Positions 41,342 through 52,500 of a stretch of DNA of 64,000 nucleotides are shown here, piece by piece. The number at the start of each line of letters is the position of its first letter. Within the stretch, counting starts at the first letter, position 1. Source of the stretch: Caecitellus pseudoparvulus (lineage: Eukaryota > Bigyra: Bicosoecida); NCBI GenBank assembly GCA_965644315.1, contig CBFFRQ010000067.1:248001-312000 (forward strand). The letters run 5' to 3'. A model generated the notes under the pieces. It had not been told where the DNA came from, searched no databases, and worked only from the letters and a program-made list of their open reading frames with translations. Position numbers and translations under genes: made by a program.

Positions 41342-43520
41342 TCACTTGGTGCTGGAGGGGCCGTTCGCGCCATTTCGCAGCGCGACCAGCGCCTTGTCAA
41401 ACGTCACTGTCATGGCGCCTGCGCACCACCGCCCGCCCGCCCACTCCAACTGTGCAGTGCCAACAAAGGCAGACAGCATGCTGGCCAGCCCACGCACCCT
41501 GCTCTTGGCGTCAGACCGGGCAGCCTTCCCCTCCGCGCTTCGGTCGGCCAGCGCGGCAGTCAAGGCGGCAGCGTCTGCACCGAGACATCGCTGCAGCAGC
41601 GCTGGCTGCAGCTGCACACGCAATGCACCCGTTTCATCTGCCAGACGGATGGTGAGGGCGTACCCTGCCTTGTACGCGAGGCTGCCTAGCACGGCTGTGC
41701 AGACACAGCGCAGAGTCAAGGCGGAGCCGGGCTGCTGACGAGTCACCGCTGTAGCCACACTGACGGCCTCAGGCGGCATGCTGCGCCGTGTAGGGAACCG
41801 CTGGGGTGGCACCATGGCCTTTGTGGGGGCCTCTTGGCCCATCGGCTTGGCGGGCGCTGGTGCTTGGGTGGCATGCCGCGCCGCATCCGCTTGCGAGCTG
41901 GTCGCAGTCGCCGAGGTTGCTGCCTGCGTCTCCTCGCCATAGTCAAAGGCGCCACCCACAGCACTGGCTTGGGATGCATCCACGCTCTCTGGCTGTGCGG
42001 ATGATGTCGTTGTGTGGGCGGGGGCGTGGCCCTGCACACGCTCCGTCTCAATGGCCACAGTCTGCAGCCCATGCACGAGGCTGGAGTGGTGGCGCCGACG
42101 CTTGGGGGGGCTGACCGCCACGGCAGCTGCGGCCGCAGTGGCTGCGGCTGACCCACCCCTTGTCCAGGATGGGGGAGACGCCACGGCAGCCAGGTTGACG
42201 GACACATCTAGTACGGCGCTGGAGGGGGGGCTGGAGGGGGGTGGCGACCCCCCCCCTTCCCCCCCTGCCTCGAAGATCTCCAGCACCTCAGGCGACCCCC
42301 AGGACTTCCCGCTGGCCGGGCTGCGGGGGCGTTTGCGGGGACACTGAGGAGTCACCTCCGCCCCCTGCGTTGTGGCTGACTCAGGGACTGTGCAGCGAAC
42401 CTGCTCTCCACCAGCAGCCGCAGCGGCGGCAGCGGCCTCTGCTTGCAGGGCTGCCTGTACCGCAGCAGCCTCCCACTCAGCTTCTGTGTCGGCTGCGGGT
42501 ACCGGTGGGGGCGACGGGCCGCGGGCGTCTTCTTCGAACAACTGCCGCGCAATTGCTTCGTCCTCCTCACACGGCTCCTCCCAGTCGTCGTGACCTACAG
42601 AGAGCTGGTGCCGCTGTGGCTCAGGCGGCGGCGGAGGGGGGGTGGTGTGGGTGGATGCCCTGTCCACGCCGCCTGCCGTGTGTGATGGGCGCACCCTCTC
42701 CGCGCTGGGCCCACCTGCCGCGACTGCCGCTTCCGCCGCGAGGTCCCGGCGCTGCTGGCGGTGCACTGCCTCCTCCCGCACAACGTGCGCCTCCGCCACA
42801 GCGCCCTGTAGGTGTTCCAGATTCGGAACACTGCCGCCAAGCAGCTTGCAATTTCCGGCGTGCAGCAACCACACGCCCCGCCGCACCGTCACACCCTGCA
42901 CGAGGAGCTTAGCCCCCGCAGCGGTCTTCACAGACACCTCGGGCATGGGCCGGTACCTGGTGCGCAGGGAGGGGGGTGCAGGGGGGTGCAAGGGGGGGGG
43001 GTCATCAAGATGGGAAGGTGCGTGCCTTGCAACGCACTCAATGCCAGTCACTTGCTGCTGCCCGTCGCACAGCGCGAGCTTGAGACACCGCCGCCCCACA
43101 TCCTCCTGCGCCTCGGCAGCCTTGGCACCGATGTTCAGCACCTCGTCGATCTGCGGGGGCAAGTTTGCCGTCGTGAGGCGATGGGCGTTCAGTCGCGCTG
43201 CGGCTCACTCCGCACCTGCAGAATGTGCTTGTCTGCGAGGACTTCCTTGTGCAGCGCATGGGCATCGGGCGGTAAAGATCCATCGGACCAATCTCGAATA
43301 TCGTGCAGAAGCAGCTGCTCAAACACTGCCTCTTGGGCCCTGAGGACAGGGGGTGAGAAGGGAGAGTTGCGCTTTGCCCGCGTTTCAAACGCGTTTCGCA
43401 CACGCACGCCTCCGGACTGGTGCCCTCCGCTGCCAGCAGCTTCACACACTGCGCGATCCACTCGAAGGATACCTGACATCCTTGAGCACGGAACTCATCT
43501 TGGATACCACGGGGGTCCAT
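41342..43520 (-). CDS. RMI1: RMI1-like subunit of the BLM-TOP3 complex
   Basis: The four-exon model is 43520-43408, 43339-43216, 43150-43038 and 42956-41342 (654 residues). The introns are 68, 65 and 81 bases, all GT-AG. Splicing recreates the RMI1 N-terminal pattern. A helical segment (EQLLLHDIRDWSDGSLPP) precedes the OB fold. The fold reads LADKHILQIDEVLNIG, CLKLALCDGQQQVTGIEYR, then GAKLLVQGVTVRRGVWLL, and NCKLLGGSV. In other eukaryotes this OB fold binds topoisomerase III and helps dissolve double Holliday junctions. A disordered middle (Ala, Pro, acidic) of about 350 residues follows. The last about 120 residues form a second possible OB domain (YKAGYALTIRLADETGALRV), where RMI1 normally meets RMI2. 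RMI2 is not in this window. The function is expected to be nuclear genome maintenance. Confidence 0.88.
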
Positions 43521-44001
43521 GGTCCCCCCTGCCTTGCAGTGTCGGTCAGCCGAGCATGAGCCTGGCGCATGCACAGCTCGCCACTTTGAACCCAAGCCAA
43601 GCCCAAACGCCCAGATGCTCCAAAGTGATGCCCAGCTACAGCACTAAGACTGTGCTCTTGAGGCGCATTCCACAATAAATAGAGTTATAGCAAACATTGC
43701 AAGTTGACAAACTCCACCAAAACTGCCAAGTCAAATGGTCTGACGGATTCAGGCATGCTCGCTATACATCCAAAGCAAAACCCCTTTCCATGAGCACAGC
43801 AGCCTACACAAGTGTCCCTGCTCTCTTCGGCGAAGCGGGTGTCAGCAATGCCGCTTTCCTTCCACGTCTGCACAGCAAGGCAGACTACAGCCGCAGGCCA
43901 TGCCACACTCTGGCTCACGTGGTGACCTGGTACATGATCAAAGGCACCTGGCGCCAAGGCGCTCGCCTGGAAAGGCCTACCTCACTCACATCTTGCATTC
44001 T
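43521..44001. other. intergenic spacer, no gene seen
   Basis: This is AT-richer sequence between the RMI1 start and the stop of the NTPase gene. It includes an AATAAA on the plus strand near 43675 that matches no plus-strand gene. No convincing open frame or RNA gene was seen. Confidence 0.45.
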
Positions 44002-47000
44002 TTACATGCGCAACCCACGCAGCTCAACAGGCAGGTACGCGTCTTTGAACAGCCCCCACCAGCCAGCGAAGTCCACGAAGTCTGTATCAGACAGATGTGG
44101 TGCGTCACTTGAGCTGACGTGAACGTAGTGCACGTCGAAGTGTACGTGATCCAAAGTGACTTCCGGGCCAGGGCCACTGCCGACGCCAGCCAACAGCTGC
44201 TTCATTGTGCGCTCATCGTGGCCAGCCTTCTGCAACTCCTCCAAAGTCTGCTGCTTGATGGTGAAGCGGACCCTGCCCACACTCTCCCCGGATCCGCTCT
44301 GCTCAGCCTCGTCCTCAGTCTCTGCCTGAGCCTGACACACCAGCCTCACTGGCATGTCCATGCCGTGCAAGATACAGTTGGCAATGGTATGCTGCCCGTC
44401 TACCTCCTCCTTGGCCTGATCCACCTGCAGCTTGCTCCCAGCCAGACCTGGCGATGCACAGCTGCGGTTGATCATGAACGCCAAGACATCGATGCAGTGT
44501 CCGCTGACGTCCGAATCTTCTGGCAAGCCAAGCTGCGCCAACACCTTCTTGGGGACTGCGGCCTTGCCCTGGCCGTGCCTAGCCATGGAGCTTCTGCTCG
44601 CCTCGACGAACACCACCGAGAACCGATGGGGCTTGCGCACGTCAGATCCGCTCTCGCCGCTGTCCCCATCAGCATCTGCTGCTCGGGACACAATGATGAA
44701 GTCCAAAGCAGGGAAGCTTCGCGGAGTCCGGACCACGCGGCGCTCGCCAGGGCGCATTTGCCTCCACTTCCGCAAGGCACCCAGGTCAAGGACTTTCCCC
44801 CCACCCTTCCCCCCCCCCGCAGCGCGGAGCATGTCGTCGTTCCCCAAGGCCCATGCGTTGAGGGGCACGGTGGACAAGTCCTGCGACCCCAGTGCGTGGA
44901 GGGGCGGGGCATGCCGCGGGCTCGCCGACCCCAACGGGGTCATGCCTGCCCCAAGCAAGCCCAGTAGCAGGATTGTACGGGTGTGCTTCACGAATTCGTC
45001 ACTTCCAGGAAGCAGTGTTGCGGCCTCCAAGAAATCTGCAACCGCTTCGTGCACGGCAGGATCCGTGACCTTGGATGTCTGCAGCAGCTCCCCAAGGGCC
45101 TTCACCATGGCCACCAGTGCCGCGGAGGATGACAGCGTTGCCGTCCTGAGAGTTGGCAGACGCGGGTCACGATGGTGGACCCGCTGGACAATCGACGAAG
45201 TTGTAAGACTGGCAAAGACGTTGCAGCCCTTGTCGAGGCTGAAGTCCTTGGCTGGGTCCGCCAGCATGGTGTTAAGTTCTGCTTCCTTGTCCTCCCAGTA
45301 CGCCACACACTGGCTCTTCATCTCTTCGATCCGCCCCACCAGCACACTCTGAGCGTGCGCTTGAAATGCATCTGCATCTTCAAACACGGCATCAGGCGCG
45401 TCCTGAAGCAGCCAGTGGATGCTGCGTGTGTCCCCTGCCACCAGTCGCACGTAGCCCTCCAGCGTGCGTGAGTACGCAGCATCTTTCATCTTCTCCCGGC
45501 GCTTCTCTGGCACCTGCAAGCACAAGTCCTCAGGGCTCTTGAAGCAGCTCTCGACCTTGGAGCCCTCCTTCACTGACACACCGCGCCCTGCGCATTCATA
45601 CCCTGCAGTACCCTTCAACAGTGCCAGTGCTAGGTCGGGCGGCACTTGCCTCATTTCAAAGAATGGGTGGTGGTCCCAAGCAAAGAATGGCAGTTTGCGA
45701 CGATGTACCTTCGAGTCAGGGGAGTATGCGAAGAGGTACTGACCTGTCTGGGACCAAGCCGTTGTAGAGAACCAGAAGCCTTCCACTGACCTTGTCATGC
45801 TTGAGTACAAATCCGGATCAAAGTGGTCCACATGGATCCGTTTCTCAAGCCGATTCACCTCATCCATGACCAGTGCGCTGAGACTGTCAGTCCTGACCAA
45901 CGCCATAGGGGACCCGAAGTGTCCATCAATGCCACAGAACAGCTCCTTCGTACCCCGCAGCGCTGTGGCCGGCTTCCCGATCTGCATCAAGGCACGAGAC
46001 ACGTCTGGCCATGACAATGCAGCCCCACACGACAGGCTCAGGCACGCCTGGAACGCCCCGACCATGGTTTCCTCCCACGCACTGTCGTCCAGGGCTGAGG
46101 CGTCAAACTTCGACGTGGCATCGCCGGCACTTGGCAACACAGTGGCTGCATCTGGGAAGAAGGCAACATCGCCCCCTGCCCCGATGCTCACCACAGATGC
46201 AAGCAAGCGCAATGTTGCGGACTTGCCAATGCCATGGGGCCCGCTCAGTGCAACCCCTAGATCGGGAGCATTCAGTGACCGAGCAGCCTGCCGCACTGCC
46301 AGCAGCCTGTCTGGTGTCAGCAGGTGCGTCATGAACATGCACGGCTGCCAGCCAGCATCGATTCTTGCGTCACCGCTCCCCGTCTCTGAAGGCAGCATGG
46401 CACAGTCAAACCCCGGCGTCACAGTCTGCAGCATCACGCCGTCTAAGACCCCAATGTCCACGCGCGTCTTGTTCTGAGCTCGAAGGTGGGCCACAATCTG
46501 CGGGGACACGGGGTACCGCACCAACACGCCACCAACCCTGCCGGCCTGGTCAAAGACTGGCTTGCACCCCTTGCTCCACACCGACGGATCAAGTTCAAGC
46601 GGCGACGCATCGTCGGCACGGGGGCCGCTGTGCTCTGCCATGAACTTGGCCACAGACCACTCGTCGAAGGTGCAATTACGGAGACAATCCCCCAGCTCAA
46701 GCATCCACCCGAAGTTGTCTTTCAGCGCTGTCAAGCTTGCTTCGTCGGCCACTCCAGTGTACGACGACGGCAAGGTGTGCCGCTGAATCATCACGGCCAG
46801 CTCCTGGCTCCTGCCGCTTGCCTGCAAAATCCCACATCTATTGGGAATGCCTACATTCTCAACTGAGCTCTTGCCCGCCTATGCCACGAATGAATCGATT
46901 TCCTCTTGCAAGACTTGGGCCTTCTCATATGTGTCCAGCAGCCCAGAGGTAAAGGCTCGCACAGGCGGGAAAGCTTTCACGCCTGCCGTCTCCAAAAGTG

Positions 47001-47614
47001 TCCCAGCTCGCAGCAGCTGGAGGGCACGAGCAGGCTCCGTCCCGAGCAAGAACGCGAGCAGTTGGTACTTCTCGTCATGGTCTTCGTCCGATATTAGAGG
47101 TGTTATGTATGCGGACAAAAAGCGCTCCATGACTCTACCCTGCAGCACGATCCTGACAGCTTGGGGATGTGGAGGCTTCTGCGCAAGCGGAGCGCACACG
47201 GATGTCTAGCAGCCCGGTCTAAACAGACCAGCACACACTCTCACGCACTGATAAGCGTGCGAGCGCCTTGACCGCCTCGGCTGCAGGATGGAAGCGCCAA
47301 GCGCCCTGGAGCCCCTGAAGCAGAACCTGGAGCTGCCTCTGCACCAAAGGCGGCACTTCGGCCCACCAATGCACGCTCTGAAGAGATTGTACGACATCTT
47401 CATGTTCAGAGGCTGCCTGCTCTGATGCCTCTGATCTGCAGGCTGGGAGTGAGCTGAGCGCGTGTGCTTGCCCTCCCAGCTGGTCAACATGCCGAGAGCG
47501 CAGTGAAACGCCAAGTTCCGCACGCAGCCACATGCCCGCCCCCACAGCCCTGCGCGCCGCACCCACTGTCCTTATTGGCACAGCCTGACACAGAAGGAGT
47601 CTTGGCGAAAGCAT
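44002..47614 (-). CDS. P-loop NTPase of possible Crinkler/RHS type
   Basis: The model is exons 47614-47249, 47178-46888 and 46821-44002 (1,158 residues). The introns of 70 and 66 bases (GTGCGTGAG...TGCGCAG and GTGGCA...TTGCAG) both keep phase 0. The start codon is the least certain point. The central domain has a Walker A motif (VALSGPHGIGKSATLRLL) and, about 120 residues later, a Walker B-like LSALVMDEVNRL. Such a sequence-divergent STAND/AAA-like NTPase preceded by a tryptophan-containing helical region recalls the NTPase module of Crinkler and trypanosome RHS proteins. The C-terminal 350 residues (containing DFIIVSRAADADG and FSVVFVEASRSS) might be the effector end, but no nuclease signature is evident. 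Family assignment is tentative; the NTPase call is good. Confidence 0.6.
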
Positions 47615-48498
47615 TGTGGGTGGGAATATACACAACGGTGCTCGAGAGCGTGTCAGTGGACGCTTCTGACTGTGCGTGTAGAGTCAGCAATCGCCTCAAA
47701 CGGCAGCTTGAGGAACCCGACAGGGAAGTCAACGCTGCACGACTATGGCACTGAAACTGGCGGACATCTCCCACAAGCTGCGACGGTGCCTCCACATACA
47801 TATTGTGGTGCTCAGTTGTAGTTTGGCAGCCAATGGATACTGCGAGTCACAGCGAGACCGTTGAGATTATCCCTGGCCTGAATACAATCTCAGGTTTCAC
47901 CTACCAATTTCTGCACAGCTCTGCACCAAGTCGAGCGGCCTCCCACTTCCAAAGATGCACCAGAAGTGGGCAGCCCAGCACATGACCCTTGCCATCGAAA
48001 CGGCTCTACACTGGCTGTGTTGCCTCGCACACACACTTGTTGGAAAGCTGCACTTGGCACAGCGTCAGTGGCACTAGCATGCCTTTGGCACTCGCACCCT
48101 TGTCTGAAACCATTCTGCGCGCACTGGGCACTTGCATCTCCCCCCCATGCTCCGCTCGGCAACTACGCAGAGCAGGAGTGTACACTTTGACGAGCATGAC
48201 AGGCACAACCAACACAAGCACATGAGTGCGGAGGTCACTTGCATGGCCAAGGAGTGCCGAATCGAGACGAAATAGGTCCAATCACGTCAATATGCCTCTT
48301 CTTGTGCATGTGACCAGTGGACACCGGACCGATTCTGCACCTCTCTTGTGTATTCCCGTGCACACGGTACGGACTTGCAAGTGCTAGGGCTTCCGCCTCA
48401 GCTCAATTTCATCACAGGATCTAACCATCAACGCCACCCCTGCGCGGTGACATCACTCCCTGTCATTGCATTGCAAGCGGCAGCAGGCCGGGCACACA
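47615..48498. other. intergenic region, no gene seen
   Basis: This region lies 5' of the NTPase gene and 3' of the SR-rich gene. A minus-strand frame upstream to about 47801 could be a further 5' exon of the NTPase gene, but it lacks a recognisable motif. The rest is less GC-rich and shows only short open frames. Confidence 0.4.
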
Positions 48499-49351
48499 TC
48501 ACCCCCGGGCTTCCCACCGGTCATCTGCCGCCACCGCACGGTACTCCCCAGATGCAGACACAGCGTAGTCATACGGTGACTCGCGCACAACAGGTGCGGG
48601 TGCTGGAGCTGGGGCTGGGGCTGGGGCTGGGGCTGGGGCAGAGTGGTGGGGGGGGCTGTCTTGGCGCGCAGGGGGAGGGCTGCGACTGCGACTGTAGCTG
48701 CGGCCGCGACTGCGGCTGCGACTGTAGCTGCGATCCCTGCTGTAGCTCCTGCGATCCCTGCTGTAGCTCCTGCGATCCCTGCTGCGGCTGCGACCTCGGC
48801 GTCGTCGTGGACCCCCCCCTCGACCGGAGTCAGAGGAAGAAGTGGAGGGTGAACGGGCAGCGCGACGAGCGGCCCGACGCACTGCGCGCCGTTCACGACG
48901 CTCTGCTCGGCGGATGCGACGTGCTCGCTTGCGCTCTGCCGCCCGCTGCGCCTCGGCAGCTTCTTCCTGTCGTCGCAGAACTTCTGCGTCGTGCGCTGCC
49001 CAGTTGGGGGTGTACCCCCGAGCTCGTGCTGCCTTGGCAGCCTTGCGCTGTGACAGAGGGTGACAGGGGAGGGGGGTGTCAATGCGTGAGCAAGGGATGG
49101 ACGCAAGCAAAAAAGGCAAGGGGTGCGTGAGTGGGCTGCTGTGGACCGTGCATGACGGCCAGGTGCCGGCGCCCGACAACGCCAGGCGGGCTGAAGGCAC
49201 GCACCCTGGCCAGCACAGCTTCCACATGTGACTGGCGCACGAGATCAGCTTGCGAGGCAGAGGCGGCGAGGATTTCACTCAGTTGCTGCTCGCGCTGCTG
49301 GCGGCGTTCGGCGCCTGTGGGCGGCTCTGCGGCGCCGCCCCGCGCGGCCAT
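48499..49351 (-). CDS. SR-rich protein, probably RNA-associated
   Basis: The two exons are 49351-49205 and 49047-48499 (231 residues). The intron of 157 bases runs GTGCGTG...TCACAG in phase 0, and the exons read smoothly across it. The N-terminal half is helical and charged (ERRQQREQQLSEIL, DLVRQSHVEAVLAR, then many Arg/Ala/Glu heptads with RRIRRAERRERRAVRR). The second half is an RS domain with SYSRDR and SRSRSRG runs, followed by an Ala-Pro dipeptide tract and a short acidic/aromatic end. RS domains are hallmarks of splicing factors, but there is no RNA-recognition motif here. It is therefore more like an SR-related accessory protein than a classical SR protein. Confidence 0.7.
48603..48640. 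repeat. GGGGCT hexanucleotide microsatellite
   Basis: A short perfect run of a six-base unit, (GGGGCT)n on the plus strand, encodes the Ala-Pro tract of the SR-rich protein on the minus strand. It is likely length-variable. Confidence 0.85.
48690..48800. repeat. RS-domain minisatellite
   Basis: An imperfect tandem repeat based on GTAGCTCCTGCGATCCCTGCT encodes SYSRDR-type units in the SR-rich protein on the minus strand. Confidence 0.7.
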
Positions 49352-49559
49352 GGTTGTGCGGAAATTGCACCGATGTCCAAACGCCGCACGTTCGCGAAAG
49401 CGGGTCACACAGGCAGAGGCGTTGCGCAGGAAGCTGAGGGGTGGGCACACTTGAAGCAGGTATCCCGGGGCAGCGCTGTATCTGCCAGTGCATTGGGATG
49501 TGATCGGGAGAGCGTCGGTGCGAGTTGCTGGCTAGTGTGCGCTTGCTCCGCCAGAATCA

Positions 49560-52500
49560 CTACGTGCTGGCCTTGTACAGGCCCATGTTGGCCAGGGGCA
49601 GCAGGCCGAGGCCTGCAGTGTCCATACCGTCAGTTGGAAGGCACGCAGCCCACCCGGCGTCACTGTGGCGCCAGACACCAGGCGTGGTGGCGGTGGACAC
49701 AGGGGGGGGCAGGGAGGCGGCGACACCCCCCCCTCCCACCTGCCCCGCAAAGGCCCCCTCCTCCGCCGCCGCGACTGCCGCTGCGACTGCTGCTGCGATG
49801 GGCGCATCCAGCACGACTGGGGTGGTGCGCAGGAGGGTCTCATGGGCACCCCCCCCCCCAGGCCCCGGAACCCCCCTGCGCAACAGCGCTTCATACCCCA
49901 CGGGCCCCAGACCCGGCATTTCAAACGCATGGCAGTCTGCAGTGACTCGGTGACTCGGCGGGTGCACTCGCCCGGGGGGCGGGATGAGGGCCGATGCGTC
50001 ACCCGGCGTGGCTGACGCTGTGGCTGCGGCGTGCCAGGCTGAGGGGGGCTCCACCCCCTCCATCACACCCCCCCATCGACCCAGCCGTGCCGCCCACAGA
50101 GCCAGGTCACTGCCCGATCCCCCCGCCTGCCCTGTGGCCAGGCGGTCCAGCACGGGGCGTGGCACGGGCACGGGGTGTGCGGCATGGTGGGCCCACCCGC
50201 GCATCAGTGCCGCATCAGGGCGGGGCATGGCGGCTGGCATCCCCGCCGTTGCGCCCAGCTCGTCAGCGGGCAGGGGTCCATCGGACCAGCCGCCTGTGGC
50301 TGCGAGTGACTCGCGAGTCAGGTGTTCCGCCCCCGCGTCTGGCACGCTCCAGCTGCCGAGAGGAGTCAGCTCGAACCCCAGCGCTTCCAGGCGCCCACTC
50401 AGCACGGCGGCTGAGGGCCAGCTCTTGCGCAGGTGGTCGAGCAGAGCGGGGCGGGTCGCAGCCGCCGACTCGGGCGTCGCAAGGTCCACACCGGGCACGC
50501 CCCGAACACATGCAGCCACCGCCTCTGTGGCGGCTGCGAGGGGCGGGGGTGTGACTCCCCCCAAAACGCTCCACAGGTCGCGCCATGGGCCAATGTCCCC
50601 GCCTCCAGCACTGGCTGTCACCCAGTCCGCGACCCCCTCCACGGACAGTGCCCCCAGCAGCGTGCCCTGGGGGGGCGACGCGGCGGGGGGGGACGCTGCA
50701 CTGCGCAGTGTTCCGCACCAAGCCAGAGCAGAGTCAGTGGGGCGTTCACCCGTCTGTGGCGGCGGCGGCAACCCCGCCACAGCCACAGCCAGCACCAGCG
50801 CAGCATCGTGCAGGGCTGGCACCCACCAACCAGGCAGGCTTGCGGTGTCGGCGTCGACGGGTCCGCCAGATGAGAGGAGGTGGAGGAGGGGGCAGGGGAC
50901 CCCCCCTGCACCCCCCTCCAGTGTGGCCAGCAGGGGGCGGGCCATGTGGCGGGCGGCGGAACACAGCGCACAGCGCCACAGCAGGCGCCGAGCCGCCTCC
51001 TTCAGACAGGTGAAGGTGGCCAGGGGGGTGGAGGGGCCCAGGGGCATCAGGGGGGGGGTCGCGAACAGCTGGTGCAGACACTCCGCATCCGACAGGGGTG
51101 AGGCAGGGGCAGCCACAGGCGCAGCCGCGACAGCTTCTAGCCACGGCAGCAGCGTGCCTGCCACAGCCGCCTGCAGCGCAGCTGGTGTGAGGCGGGGACT
51201 GCCAGCGTTGGCGCGTTGCAGGGCCCCGCGTAACGCCGCTGAAACGGCAGCCCAAGTCAGCATGCCGTCGCCGTGAGACGGCCCGCCCAGGCCATCTGGC
51301 AGGCCCAGGCGCCACGCGACGCGCGTCAAGATCTCCAGCACGTCGCCGTGCGACGTGGGCGGGTCGGTGGTCGCACGCCCCCCCACAATCCACTTCATGC
51401 TGCCCATTAGCCCCGGCATGGCCCAGCTACGCATACCGCCCGCAGCAGGTGGCAGCCGGGATGTCGACACCCCCACCGCCTGTGTCAGTGCTTGCAGTAG
51501 GCGGTGGTCAGATCGTGCGTTGAGGGTGAGGGCTGTGGACCCGGGTGTGTAGTGCACGGCGCCAGCGGCGTCCACCCAGCACTGAGGCGGGGTGCGGTCC
51601 TCTTGCCGGGCGTACGCAGCTCGCAGTGACTCCAGGCTGGCCTTGCACGTGGCGGGGTCTGCCCAAGGGTTGGCAGGGGGGGGCATGACGTGTGGCAGTG
51701 GGAGGATGGGGACGTACAGGCCGCCCAGGGACGCCAGGTGTCGCACGCGCTGCAGCGGGTCACTGTCGGCCGCAGGCGGAGTCAGACTCGGAGTCACCAG
51801 GGCCTTCACGTACTTCGCGAGCGGAAACGTCCCTGGGAAAAAGTGTGCTCCCCGTAACGCAGCCAGCATGGGCGTGTCCAAACTGGGCAGCTCCACCGGC
51901 GCCAGCAGTTGCTCGTCGCTGAGCGTGGCAATGGGCAGGGGCTGCCCTGTGCCATCCAGCAGCACAAGGGCAGCAGGTGCTCCGTCAGGGGGTGACACAC
52001 TCCCATCTCCTGTGTCCTTGGCACCCCCCTCAGGCGCTGGGCCAGCGCTGGGCCCGGCAGGGGGTGACTTCCCTGGCTCAGCCTGGTCACTTCCTTCTGC
52101 CTGTGCCGCGTCCGCCGCTGTTCCACCTTCGCTTGCCGGCTGTTCGGGGGCAGCAGCGGACTGGTGGGATACAGAAGGCCCACTATCGCCCTCAGCCTCA
52201 GCGGCGCTGGGCGTGTCAGGGTTGGCCTGGGCGGAGCGGTGCAATTTCCGCACCTCGTCCACGCTCACCCCTGCCGCAGCAAGGTTTACAGTGTTGCCAG
52301 CCTGCAGCTGTGCCAGCACCTTGGCACAGCTGGCAGGCTGTGTGTACAGCAGCAGGCGTGGGAGGGGCGGCAGGCGCACCTCACTGCTGGCGGTCTCGTT
52401 GATGCGTTTCAGCAGCATGGCCAGGGCTCCGTGTGGGTCACTGCGCAGGGCATCGGCGCGGCCCCACCCGTGTTCCCACGTGCCCAGCACCACAGCCGCG

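Noticed and set aside
43675-43680. AATAAA as a poly(A) signal
   Set aside because: It is on the plus strand where no plus-strand gene ends; both neighbours are on the minus strand.
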